Shown here: in pieces, positions 10,980 through 21,793 of the stretch
How positions within the stretch are numbered: position 1 is the stretch's first letter
How the letters are laid out: each line of letters opens with the position of its first letter
NCBI GenBank assembly: GCA_014871385.1
Contig: CM026426.1
Location: 30,741,452-30,805,451, forward strand
Direction of reading: 5' to 3'
Source: Ceratodon purpureus
Taxonomy: Eukaryota; Streptophyta; Bryopsida; Pseudoditrichales; Ditrichaceae
DNA length: 64,000 nt
Translations under genes and position numbers: made by a program
The notes under the pieces: model-generated
Seen by the model: only the letters and a program-made list of their open reading frames with translations
What the model was told of the DNA's origin: nothing
The model's database searches: none

Positions 10980-11810
10980 GGGCGTTGGCAAAATTATGTC
11001 CATTGTAGTTTGTATATGTCAGGATTATTTCTTATGTTTTCAAATACCATTATATTCTACATAATTTCAATTAACTATTTTCCAGTTATTGTCTCGTTTA
11101 CTTATAATGAAAGTTTTGTCCACCATCTTCAACTTCTAATTCAAATTTACAATCCTTAATTTTGATTAATGTGTCCTCCAACCTCCTTCACACAATTTCA
11201 ACCTCTATCTAATTTGATTTGAATTCTAATTTCTAAATGTTACCTCCTCTACAACTTACCTTCCAATTCCTCTCATTCAAATTCGTTTTTAAATTTCAAG
11301 TTTATCCCTTATTTAATTCCAATATTCCATTCCTGATTCAAAATCTCTATATACCACCCTCTGCTCCCTCCTCCATCCAATTTTCATTCTTTTAATTCTC
11401 TCCTATAACTAAATTTTTCACTACCATTTTTGAACGGCAACAAAAAACTTCAACCCTGAACTTTTAAGTAGAATTTTTTAAATCTATTCCCATTATATCT
11501 CCCCCAAGATACATAAGATCCAACTCCTCAAAGAATCTTTCGGACATTTTTCAGCCAACTAATGCATGTGTCAAAAACTTCCACATTTGGACTGCATATG
11601 GAAGACCACATGTCCAGAGATGGAAGTTCTAGGGCTACTTTGCTTTTGCCAAGGAAGGAGGGTGTGAAGAAAAGAAGAGAGTTAGGGAGGAAAGCAAGTT
11701 AGTGAGAGAAAGGAGAGTGGAGGGAACAAGTAGAAGCAGCAGCCGTCCCCCTCGTAAAGCGGACGACCAATGGCCTCTTTTTTACAAAAACATACATAAA
11801 ACTTCATTGC
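10980..11810. other. AT-rich loop of the foldback element
   Basis: About 830 bp of AT-rich sequence with strong strand bias (many TTC/AAT runs, few G on the plus strand up to 11,550). No domain or convincing coding frame was seen. Confidence 0.5.
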
Positions 11811-11811
11811 C

Positions 11812-12395
11812 CCATATGTTCTTCAAAACTTGTCCAAATTGAATTTATAAGATGTTTTTTGGCATCTCCAGGAAACGTAGATGCCAACAAATACCTCATA
11901 AGCCCAATTCGGACTAGTTTTGAAGAAGTTATGAACATTTTATGTTTTAAGGCGCTCCCAAAATCTTCAGATTGCCGTAACTTCCTCAAAATGTGTCCAA
12001 ATTGGATTTATGAGAAGTTTTTTGGCATCTCCAAGAAACATAGGCCCAATTAGGATACGTTTTGAAGAAGTTATGAACATTTTAAGATTCTGGGGTTTTT
12101 TTTCTGATTGCCCGGCTGTCGCAGCAGACGGCCCCTCCGTCTCCGCGGCCGTCGCTGTGGATGGCACATTGTCTCCACGGCCGTCCGCGGGGTCGGCCCC
12201 CCCTTCTTCTCCGCTGACGGCCGACCCCTTAACTCCCAAAAATCTTCAAATTCTCGTAACTTCTTCAAAACTTGTCCAAATTGGACATATGAGATGTTTT
12301 TTGGCATTTATAGGAAACGTAGATGCCAAAAAACACTTCATAAGCCCAATTCAAACAATTTTGTGAAGTTGTGAACATTTTAAGTTTCGGCTCTT
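11812..12395. repeat. Three palindromic units in the right arm of the foldback element
   Basis: Units near 11,814-11,952, 11,960-12,093 and 12,239-12,389 carry the same ACTTCTTCAAAACTTGTCC ... GTTTTTTGGCATCT ... inverted partner layout as the left arm. GGCCGTC-rich DNA separates the second and third. The right arm thus holds one unit more than the left. Confidence 0.65.
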
Positions 12396-13053
12396 TTGTT
12401 TTGAATTGGGCGGCCGTCGTCGCGGACTGTTCCCGTCTCCTGAGGCGTGTGCGCGGACGGCCCCCCAACACAATGGTCCTCGACAGCCGCCGGAATCAGG
12501 CGGCCACAATGCGGCTGCTGCGGCTCGATCGTGGCGTCGGATCGGAGCAGCCGCGATCGGGCCGACTCTGTGGCCATCCCCGCGGTTGGCCGCGGGATCG
12601 AACGGCCGACTACTGCTGCCGACATCTAACGGCCCGCGATGGCCCAAAACGGCCACATGGTGGCCGTCAGCGGCGACCCCGCGGCTGTCACCGGCGACCC
12701 TGCGTCCGTCACCGCGGCCGTCCCCGCGATCCGACGGCTGAGATGCGGCCGCGTGGCGGGATCGGCCGATCGGATGGTCGGAAAAACTTTTACCCCTGCG
12801 CGGTCGAAAATAATAACGGCGACGTAATTCCGGAGCGTCGGGGACACCACATGCGGGATAGGGGATGCCCGGATGTTCGGAGCCGGGTCGGACGTCTAAT
12901 TTGAAAATCCTCTATTTCCTCAACCCCGCCAACCCGAAAAATTGACTTTTGAAGTTGGATGGGAAGCCGACAGTGGGTGTTCATGAGGTATCCCAATATC
13001 TTTATTCTAGCCAAAACACTTGTTGCCACATTTGCAAGGGTCTACATCACTAG

Positions 13054-13371
13054 ATGCGCAGCTGTCAACTTCAGCGGAGTTTCAGAGAATGCTTGACGTC
13101 AAAGAAGCAGGGGACTAATATAGTAGGCGTAAACATCGTCGAATTGCAGGAGCTTGAAGATATAGAAGTGGCGGCCATACTAACAAGGGCAGCAAGAGAG
13201 AAGGCTGGCATTCCACTGGATGATAAAGATGTTAAGGAACCAGAACCAAGACAGCTCAGGACACAGGGTGATTGGGACAAGGAGGAGCGAATTAGGAAGG
13301 AACTCATTGCACTTCCAGAAGAGATAAACCGGGAAAATGACTTAGCTCGTCAAGCTGAGGAGATCCTGTAG
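13054..13371 (+). other. Coding stretch upstream of protease in element C
   Basis: A short Glu/Lys/Arg-rich helical stretch (LQELEDIEVAAILTRAARE and onward) before the protease. Its position suits the end of gag or a linker, but no zinc knuckle is visible, so the identity is left open. Confidence 0.4.
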
Positions 13372-13419
13372 AAGTCGGCCACGGCCGACTTTAGGATCCA
13401 TACCCATCTTAAATGGCGA

Positions 13420-14259
13420 TTGGGAGGGCTTCCCAGACCCAAATTGTTTAAAAGAGACGGTCAAGGTGGCACTAGCCGCCATTCCGGATCAGACCTCTTT
13501 GCTATAGCCGTTGCGCTGGCAGAAACTATTAGTCAACAGGTTCTCAAAACACCCATCACCGTTTCCTTGGGTGAATTGCTTGAGGTGGCATCAAATCTCA
13601 TAGAGTATGTTAAGGCAAAGGTGTTTCCTAAAACTCTGAAGCTACCAACGATGATGGCATTTCCACCCAAGTCAGCAGATACACATCAGATGACACCGTC
13701 GACTTCCACCTCCACACTCATACCGACTTCTACAGGCCCGCCAAACCACCCTTATCTCGTGGTTGATGCTGTAGACATCGACCGCGGCCTCTTAGTGATT
13801 TCTGTGCAGGTAGGACAGCTGACGCTGGAGAATGTATTGCTAGACAGCGGCTCTAGAGTCAATTGGATCATCGAGGAGGAAAGACTACGTTTAGGACTGA
13901 AGGCTCCCTCTCCAGCCCCTTATCGATTACAGATGGCGGATCAAGCAGAAGTGGAACAAGTTGGATTGATTCAAAATGTTAGGATTCACATCCACGGCAT
14001 TCCATACAACATCAGTCTGACTGTCATCCAAAACAAGGAGGTCAATGCAGCGTACAACATTTTGCTAGGTCAACCATGGCTGATTGATGCCAAGGTCACT
14101 CATGACTGGGGTAACAAGCTTGTAACCATTCAAGGGAATGGCATAGTGATGACTATTTCAATTAATCAGCGGACCGGCCCCTTATCCAAGCTTTTAGAAG
14201 TGTTAGTCTGCTATAACTTAACAGAGGGATTGACCGATGAAGAGGAGGATCGGTTTTAG
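13420..14259 (+). CDS. Retropepsin-like protease region of element C
   Basis: The aspartic protease signature is visible around residue 145 as VLLDSGSRVNWI (D-S-G), with the usual hydrophobic flanks. The later segment AAYNILLGQPWL matches the ILGRPWL-type motif common near the end of Ty3 proteases. The N-terminal 100 residues are less typical and Ser/Thr-rich before the protease fold. It would mature the polyprotein of the element. Confidence 0.75.
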   Translation: MGGLPRPKLFKRDGQGGTSRHSGSDLFAIAVALAETISQQVLKTPITVSLGELLEVASNLIEYVKAKVFPKTLKLPTMMAFPPKSADTHQMTPSTSTSTLIPTSTGPPNHPYLVVDAVDIDRGLLVISVQVGQLTLENVLLDSGSRVNWIIEEERLRLGLKAPSPAPYRLQMADQAEVEQVGLIQNVRIHIHGIPYNISLTVIQNKEVNAAYNILLGQPWLIDAKVTHDWGNKLVTIQGNGIVMTISINQRTGPLSKLLEVLVCYNLTEGLTDEEEDRF

Positions 14260-14710
14260 CAATTCAAAGAGGAAATTTTTGATGTGGGTACTCTCACCCT
14301 GCCTGACCGACTGGATGTTTTTCAGTTGGCCATGGCCGACTTACCCCTGACAGACGCTGACATTGTCGACCTACAACCGCCGATACTAGATAGAATGACA
14401 ACGTCGACCACTGAATCTACCTTGACTCGTTTTATTCCTTCACAGAAGGCGACGTCACCATCGGCGAGACACCTGTACGGGACAAGCTGGGGGACATGAA
14501 GGTGGCTGCATGGAATCTGACAGAGGAAGATCAGTTGCGTCGACTTAACATCGTGACTAAGGAAGAGCCTAAGATTGTGTAGACCAGCGCTCGCTTGCCA
14601 GCAGAACAGGCACAGGCAGCAGAGGCACTGCTTAGAGAGTATATTGACGTTTTTGCCTGGACTTACAAAGATCTCAAGGGCATACCCCATCAGTAGCCCA
14701 ACATCAAAAT

Positions 14711-15382
14711 GTGCTAGATAAGGACGTTCCACCTACCCATCAGGCTTGTTATAGGATGAACCCCAACTATGCCAGCATCGTTAAGCAAGACATCGACAAA
14801 CTGTTGGCCGCTGGGTTCATTGTACCCGTCGAAGAGGCGACTTGGCTCTCACCCATCGTCGTCGTGCCTAAGAAGAATGGTCAGCTGCGTATGTGTATTG
14901 ACTACAAGAAGTTGAATGCTGCCACTAAGAAAGATCCTTATCCTTTACCATTTACTGAGGAAGTGTTGGATGCTGTGGCAGGATATGAGATGTACACGTT
15001 CCTGGATGGCCGCTCAGAGTATTACCAGATCAGTATAGCTCCAGAAGATTGTCACAAGACTGCCTTCATCATCGACTGGGGCGCTTTTGTTTGGGTGGTA
15101 ATGCCATTTGGTCTGACTAATGCGCCATCGACTTACCAGCGGGCTGTCAACAAGGCTTTCAAGGACTACCTTGGAGAATTCGTAAAGTTATTTTTGGACG
15201 ACTTCACTGTCTACAGCAACAACGTCGACCATCTGGCCAAACTAGGGCTCTGCTTCCAAAAGTGCAGGGAATACGGTATCAGCCTTAATCCAGAGAAATG
15301 TGCCTTCATGGTGACATATGGCATTATCTTTGGACATGTTGTTTCCAAGGCAATTAAGATGCCAGACCCCAAGTCAACTTAG
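14711..15382 (+). CDS. Reverse transcriptase region of element C
   Basis: Clear RT motifs: FIVPVEEATWLSPIVVVPKK, then LRMCIDYKKLNAATKKDPYP, then FGLTNAPSTYQRAVNKAF, and the catalytic box as KLFLDDFTVYS (F-L-D-D, a usual Ty3 variant of YxDD). It extends to the connection with RNase H near 15.4 kb. Confidence 0.85.
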   Translation: MLDKDVPPTHQACYRMNPNYASIVKQDIDKLLAAGFIVPVEEATWLSPIVVVPKKNGQLRMCIDYKKLNAATKKDPYPLPFTEEVLDAVAGYEMYTFLDGRSEYYQISIAPEDCHKTAFIIDWGAFVWVVMPFGLTNAPSTYQRAVNKAFKDYLGEFVKLFLDDFTVYSNNVDHLAKLGLCFQKCREYGISLNPEKCAFMVTYGIIFGHVVSKAIKMPDPKST

Positions 15383-15394
15383 GTCATCCAGGAT

Positions 15395-16084
15395 ATGGAA
15401 CAACCTCAACGTGCCACTATAGTGCAGATTTTCAATGGCTTTGCACAGTTCAATAGGATTTACATCAAGTTCTACGCACACATCATGGAGCCTATTACCG
15501 GGCTAATGAGGAAGAGTGAGGAGTTCGACTGGTCTACGAGGTGTGAAGCTGCGTGGCTGGACATTAAGGTCAGATATACCAAGGCACCCATTTCGATTGC
15601 AGCCAGGTGGGATTTAGAGTTTCATGTTCACACTGACGCCTCTGACATCGGTGTTGGAGCCATGCTAGCTCAATACAAGACAGTGAAGTGTAGCCAGCCC
15701 ATTGCTTATGCATCTTGGATGCTAAATTCAGCAGAGATGAATTATACCACTACAGAAAAGGAAGCCTTGGTGATGGAGTATGCCCTGACAAAGTATCGTC
15801 ATTATTTGCCGGGAAACAAGTTGGTTTTTTATGTAGACCATATGGCCTTAGTCAATTTGGTTAACAAGCCCCAAGTTTCGGGACGGATTGCCCGCTGGTT
15901 GTTACCGTTTCAAGAGTACAAATTCACGGTGGTATATAAGCCTAGCCGAACTCTTGGCGCAGCCGACTTACTCAGTCGACTTCCCGATGGAGAGCCAGCT
16001 ACGGGCGTGCCTGACCAACTCCCAGATGCCACCCTGCTCTACGTCAAGCCTGAGTGGCTTCATGACATCGTAGACTATCTCTAG
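15395..16084 (+). CDS. RNase H region of element C
   Basis: Carries the Ty3-type RNase H signature FHVHTDASDIGVGAML (first catalytic Asp in TDAS), then NYTTTEKEALVMEYALTKYRHYL and VFYVDHMALVNLVNK, followed by the LLPFQEYKFTVVYKPS and ADLLSRLP motifs that mark the end of the domain. Confidence 0.85.
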   Translation: MEQPQRATIVQIFNGFAQFNRIYIKFYAHIMEPITGLMRKSEEFDWSTRCEAAWLDIKVRYTKAPISIAARWDLEFHVHTDASDIGVGAMLAQYKTVKCSQPIAYASWMLNSAEMNYTTTEKEALVMEYALTKYRHYLPGNKLVFYVDHMALVNLVNKPQVSGRIARWLLPFQEYKFTVVYKPSRTLGAADLLSRLPDGEPATGVPDQLPDATLLYVKPEWLHDIVDYL

Positions 16085-16168
16085 ACTGGAGTACCCGCAG
16101 AAACAATGTCCAAGGACGAGAAGTGCAAGCTACTCTTGCGAGCCTTACCGTATACACTAATCTAGGGG

Positions 16169-17764
16169 GTGTTGTATAAGAAGGGCCAGAACTTGGTCCT
16201 ACGCAGAGTTTTGGAGCCTGCAGAAGCTTATACCGTCATGAGAGAGATGCACGACCGCTGCGCAGGAGGCCATTTTTCTCAGGATATCACTTCCCGGAAA
16301 ATTTTGGATGCTGGTTATTGGTGGCCAACGCTGCATAGGGATGTTTCTGAATAGTGCAGAGCCTGCGACAAGTGCCAACAAGTCGGAGGACTGGCCAACA
16401 CAGGATTAGCGCAATTGGTCACGAGTCTACCTGCTAAATCCTTCATAAAGTGGGGCCTCGACTTCGTCGGCCCTATCAAACCAGTAGCATCATGCACTGG
16501 TAACAGGTATATTTTAGTCGCCACCGACTATGCAACCAAGTGGGTTGAAGCCAAGGCTCTGCGCACTAACATAACGGCCGTTACCGCCAAGTTCCTTTAT
16601 GAGCAGATACTGACGCGCTATGGCAACCCTCTCACCCTCGTGAATGAGCAAGGCACTCATTTTATCATTGAGGCCATTGGGTACTTGGTGCAGCACTTTT
16701 TGTTACAACATCGCACGTCGACGACGTATTACCCCCAGGGTAATGGTCAGGCAGAGTCGACTAACAAAGTGTTAGGTCGACTCTTGACAAAACTGGTGAG
16801 TGACAACAGAGCCGACTCGGATGAGCATCTTCCCACAGCTCTACTGTCATACAGAACAACCTTCAAAGTCAGTACAGGTTACACTGCATTCCAGCTCGTC
16901 TATGGATTACACCCACTCATGCCCACAGGGTACATCATCCCGACTCGAGTTGGTCTGTCGAGTCGACATGGTAACACCATTGACTTTACTCCCACCCTAG
17001 TCCTCCAGGCCCGCATCGTCAACCTCAAACAACTAGACAATCACTGGTTAGCCGCCCAGAATGAAGCAGCAAGTTGGCAGTGGAATCGGTCACTGTGTAG
17101 TCAACAACATTATTGGCAGAAGGATTTTCAAGTGGTGGACTATGTCCTATGGTACCCTAAGGGTGAAAAAGAGCATGCAGGGAAGTTCAAATGCCGCTGC
17201 TTTGGCCTGTACCGCGTCCAATACCATTTGCCCAACAATACTGCATTGCTGGTGTTGGAGGCAAATTTCGAACCCAACTCTATAATAGTCAACATCAACA
17301 AATTGAAACCGTATTGTTTCTATTCGAAGGAACAGTTGGTCACTATTGGCCCAAAGGAGCTGCCACGTGGCCTTACCACAAACAACTCACCTCACTCCCA
17401 CGACACATTCGCTGGCGAGACAGCTTCATTACTTCCCGATGTGACATCTTCAGCCTCAGCCGCCCCTCTCGACAATTACCAAGCTCCACCATTGGCGATG
17501 ACAACTCCTTCATCTTCTAAAGCTCAGGCACCCTCTACCGAGACGCCCATCCTCATGTCAACAACGCCCACCACAGCTGCTACCCCTTCAGCAAACCTTA
17601 GCACACTCCCCTTAGTCGACTGCTGCTCTATTCAACCCAGCGCTAAGGAGACCGCGCTCAACCTAATAGCCCCAGCTGTAATCAAGGCTAAAACCCCACA
17701 CCTTACATTGCATGGCCAGAACCCCTCTCAACCAGCTCCGTTAGTAGGGTTTGATGTCCTTTAG
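16169..17764 (+). CDS. Integrase region of element C
   Basis: The zinc-binding H2C2 part lies at 16.2-16.4 kb (CRACDKCQQ). The catalytic core starts at about 16.44 kb with [13 protein letters not shown], then [24 protein letters not shown] and [16 protein letters not shown], giving the D-D-E layout. The C-terminal part ([20 protein letters not shown], then [12 protein letters not shown]) is the plant Ty3 type. No chromodomain is seen; the last ~140 residues are Ser/Thr/Pro/Ala-rich. Confidence 0.85.
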
Positions 17765-17767
17765 CAT

Positions 17768-20700
17768 TTGAATTGTGGTTCTTCCACTCCTTTTTCTTTC
17801 CCTCGGGTGTGCACGGCCGCACCTCTCGACGTCGAATCCATCTCCATTCCGTTCCTCCACACTACTCCGTCATCGCCGTCCTCACTTCGCCTCCCTGCCA
17901 CCAATCCTCTAACGATACTCTCATTGCCTACACGAGAAGAGGCGAGGAGCGACCAGGTACTCCGCTACACTTTGGCGGTGCAGGATAGCTTTCTACGGCA
18001 AATTCCCACCTAGCCGTTCCCAGCAGCTTTTGCCTCGGACTTTCCACAGTGGCCGGCGGAGTTTTGCACTCTTCACCATTGCCCGCAGCATTCCTGTTCG
18101 TCTCCGTCGTCAGGTTCACTCCCCCTTTGCCTCCCTTTGGAATCAATTCGTCTTGCTAGTCTTCAGTTCGCGTTGTCAGCCACTGTTGGCTCGGCAATTT
18201 CTCCAGCGTTGTCTTCCCCTGTTAAAGTTGAGTCCATTTCCTTCTCCGTCGTCTAATCCTCAGTGCCTACTCTCGCATCTAGCCCTCTGCATGTCCAGTC
18301 CTCGTCTTCTCATCTTCCATCCTTCCTTCCCTAGGTTGCCTCTTGTCTTCGTCCTTCAGTTAGGGTTTCAATTATCCGGCCCATTGGTCCACAATTTGTG
18401 TCTTCTTAGTCCCCCTCCTTCCCTGCTCACAGTCTTCAAGTGTCTGTCAAGAAGTCCTGGTCCCCGACCAGCAACAACATGTCCAGTAGTTTCGAGTTTC
18501 CCCTATATTGTGCCCAGAATTATACCGCCGGCGCCCTTTAGCTTGGCAGTGCTCCACCGTGGCGGACAGCACTAGCTCGCCTTTGTCAACGCCGTCATCG
18601 TAGTTGCATTGGAACATTGGAAAAGTACTTCTCCCATGGAGTTCTTCCCACGCCATTCCGCCAAGAGTTGATGGATGTCGCTGGCCCCAACACGCAGCCG
18701 CTAGCAGTCATCACCGACGATGCTGGCCCTGACCTCGGCCATGACACTGCTGCCCTAGGCCATTAGTCGACAATGGCAAAAAACCCTCAGTCCAATTCTA
18801 GGCCATCTCAACCCGGCCCCAGGCAACGTGCTAAGCGCAAAGTCACCCAAGTTGACGGCATAGTCAGGAAGCGCATTTGCGGAGAGCGAAACCCTCATCG
18901 ACAATGGGAGGTTCAGCTTGCGCCCTACCTGCATTGGTATACTCGTATGGCCATGGCCGACGAGGATTGGGCCGGTCAAACGAGTCCTCAAGTTTTCTAC
19001 AACTTTGTTTGGCCAGCGCCTCGGACGGAGCTTCTTCTCGATTTCATAGAAGGCTTCGACTACGTACAGCCCTAGCGGGACAACGACGCTTAGCTTACAA
19101 GATCGGTAGCCCCATTTCGTCGATGGTGCGAGGTAAGCTCGGGGAAATTTCTACCTACGTCATTTGAGCCGCCCTCGAGTTCGAAACTGGCGTTGACCTC
19201 GCTGGCATTTGGCCCGCTACCGGTTTTCAGAGCCGATTCGAGCAGTATGGCGTAACTCCTATGGATCATCGTCACGATGGCAACCGGGTGGGGGCCGTGA
19301 GTCCGATCTACCAGGTTTGCATCCAAGCCCTAGCAGGTGCCATTAGCTTCAAACTGAGGATCAATTTTGTGAGCAACGAGCTGCTGGAGTATATGCTTAC
19401 TGCCGAGCGTGCCCATTCGCTGGGAGAGCGATTTGGCTGGTCCGCCTTTGTCCTCAGCAACCTGCGCCGTCATCTTGTGTACATGCATACTCAACCCTGC
19501 ACAAAGCCCCCGTCATCGACACCATCCTTTCTCTTTGGTTCCATGACCACGAGGAGGTCATCAGTCCTGTTACGGTGCCCTCTAGTGTGGACACCACAGA
19601 TGGCAGCCACAAAGGCGCCCCCATCAGCCTCACACCCCCTGCCTCACTGGTCAACTCTACGGCTCGAGACCGGTCCAGCGATGATCATCGACAGGCCACC
19701 GTCAATGACTCGACTCGCCCCACAAACGTTGACCCAACTCTAGGATCACAAGAAGGCTCTTTTTTAGGTTGGAGGACGTCGTCGTCGACTGCGATCGCTT
19801 CAACAACCGACATTTGGGACCGTCACTCCATTGTTACAACCAGAGCCTCTAGACACTACTGCCAGCTTTTACGAGATCACCTGCCTGTCGGTATCCACTG
19901 CGATCACGAGCGCCGCCCCACACTTACCGCGCCACATCGTCAGACTTTGACAAACGCCAGGTTGAAGCCGCTATTCCGGGTGCAGCCGGTTGTCTAGTGC
20001 AAATTTGCCTACTGCGACTACCAAGCCCAACAGTGGCCTTGCACCACTACTCGACCCCAGCAACCGCCACCCGCTGACCGAGCCTGCTCCGGCGCCTATC
20101 CTTGCACTGGCCGTCGCCTCCGCCGCTGTACACGATTCCCAGCTACCAGATGATTCTGCGACCATGGAGACTGCACCAACACTGCCGTCAGCATCACCAC
20201 CGCGCCCGCCGGCTCCTTTCTCACCCGCGGCACACGCTCGCCTTTCACCTACTCGGAGAACACCACCTAGTCCCATTCACGATCACTCAGGTGACACCAC
20301 TCTGACACCACTTATCTCGCCATACGTGCTTACGGACTTACAGCGATTTTGCATGTCTTGCTTTGAGTTCGGCAAACTGCCACGACGCTTCAGTCCCAGC
20401 GTCGCCAAGTCACTACATCCGTAGCTGCCTTATCTGCACGCGTCTGAGATCTCACCAATCAATTGACGGCCTTGACCGCCTAGCTCAAGTCTGCCACCTA
20501 GAGCAAGGAGCAACTGCTCCAAGACAACACTGTTCTCCGCGCCACTATCGACGACTTACAAGGTGCACAAGCTCCACAACCCGTCGCCCCCTCCTACCTG
20601 CTCCGGGGTAGAGATTGAAAAGCGTTTTAGTCATCGACTTCGTCATGCTGAAGAACTGGTTCTTGAGAACCAATGCTTATCTGGGGAGTTAGCCCTACAC

Positions 20701-20881
20701 ACCTTACTTGCCCGCGACATGAGTCGCGCCATTCGGAACTTTGCGTGCTTGAAGCAACACAACTTGAGCAGCGCCTTGACCGCTTACCGTGCAAGTTTCG
20801 AAGGACAACACTTGTGGCTAACGCGCTTCGAGGAGCGCTACCTTGATTTTACGCCATGGCTTGACGATGCAGAAGACAAAG

Positions 20882-20931
<50 letters not shown>

Positions 20932-21110
20932 CAGCCAAACCTCTCCTCAGGCGTCAGTTGCCGTTGGCCCGTCTCCTTCGACGCACAATCCCATCCTTGA
21001 CAGCACTACATTGCCTGTCACCGCCACCACCGCCCACATTGGCCCCTCCACTTTGTTTGTCATTGCCCCATCGTCGACTTTACCCGAGCTCGACGGCTGA
21101 TCTCACTGCA
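17768..21110 (+). other. Tail region of element C
   Basis: From 17.77 to 18.7 kb I see Ser/Pro-rich, weakly coding DNA. At 18,773-19,075 the PAPRTEL domain seen in A and B returns (PHRQWEVQLAPYLHWYTR ... FVWPAPRTELLLDFIEGF). A helical region follows near 19.3-19.5 kb and a coiled-coil-like stretch at 20.56-20.87 kb. The region is broken in several places. A long C run interrupts its last part. Confidence 0.6.
20882..20928 (+). repeat. Poly-C tract
   Basis: An uninterrupted run of about 47 C within the tail of element C, reading as polyproline. Homopolymers of this length are unstable and commonly mis-sized in assemblies. Confidence 0.9.
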
Positions 21111-21271
21111 GCCTGTGTTCGACATCGACTGTTACCTTAGCTGCAACTAGTTTTTTCCCGGCATCTTGTTTTTTCTAGGCTGCTAGCTAGAGTAGTATGT
21201 GTTAGAATTTCCTGGTTTCCATTTCCTCCCCCTATTTCCCACTGTCTCTTGCGTTTTGAGTGCAAAACTCC

Positions 21272-21287
21272 CGGAAAAAGGAGATAA
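21272..21287 (+). other. Polypurine tract of element C
   Basis: GGAAAAAGGAGATAA lies directly before the LTR start and mirrors the tract of element A at 3881-3892. Confidence 0.7.
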
Positions 21288-21690
21288 TATTAACCGGAGG
21301 TCCTTGTAGTCCCTCTCTACCCTGTCACCTTTCCTTAGAACTCGCCTCCACTATTACTGACAGTCGGCCATGGCCGACTTGGATGGACACTGTCATTCAT
21401 TGTCGACCTAGATAATTTTGTCATCATTGACTAGATGATTTTTACCTTTTTTCAAGGAGTTTAAGAGATAGGTTTAGGGTTTTCTGTATTCATTCTACAA
21501 TAGAGCAAGTACAGTCAGGGAGATCTGAGAGCTGTTTGCACCATTGTATTGGGCTGTTTTGCCTTGATCTATATAGATTTGGACCCCTTTTACTTGTATT
21601 TGTATGTTTCCAGCCTTGTTTGAGTGGGGTTTTGGAGGAATTTGGTAGATTTGTGAAGGCTAGGGTTGAGTAGGAAATCCTCCCTTTACC
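21288..21690 (+). repeat. 3' LTR of element C
   Basis: Begins TATTAACCGGAGG, matching TGTTAACTGGGG of element A. It contains a perfect 16 bp palindrome GTCGGCCATGGCCGAC (21,362-21,377) and a GGTTTAGGGTTTT stretch near 21,471-21,483. The end near 21.69 kb is estimated, because coding sequence of element D follows almost at once. Confidence 0.55.
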
Positions 21691-21793
21691 AACTGCAAAC
21701 CTCCAAAACATATATGGAACTACGTTCCAAGGGAATCACATCAACTGGTATATTGATTTCAAAACCGTACACCCTCTGACATCATGGGAAGAA

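Larger units (their letters stand above)
10083..12896. mobile_element. Foldback (long inverted repeat) element, 2.8 kb
   Basis: The left part (10,083 to about 10,925) and the reverse complement of the right part (12,896 down to about 11,810) match by eye through long blocks. Near the ends both have GACGTCC. About 150 bp in, both have CCGATCNGCCGATCCCGC and then GATCGCGNGGACGGCCGCG. Further in, both have GATTCCGGCGGC, and then the AAACTTAAAATGT palindromic units. The loop (about 10,980-11,800) is AT-rich and shows no gene. Arms are imperfect. No target duplication was resolved. The layout resembles foldback or long-TIR Mutator-like non-autonomous elements; the family is inference. Confidence 0.7.
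12900..21690 (+). mobile_element. Ty3/gypsy LTR element C (5' truncated)
   Basis: The best-preserved element here. In order: a short upstream coding stretch, protease, reverse transcriptase, RNase H, integrase, a tail region, polypurine tract and 3' LTR. No 5' LTR is found; the left end abuts the foldback element at about 12.9 kb. The gene order protease-RT-RNase H-integrase is diagnostic for Ty3/gypsy, and the integrase ends without a visible chromodomain. It is broken in roughly ten places, mostly in the tail. Age cannot be computed from one LTR. Confidence 0.85.

Noticed and set aside
10138-12904. Open frames with Gly/Arg/Pro/Ala-rich text in the foldback element
   Set aside because: They mirror each other between the inverted arms and reflect GGCCG repeats, not proteins.
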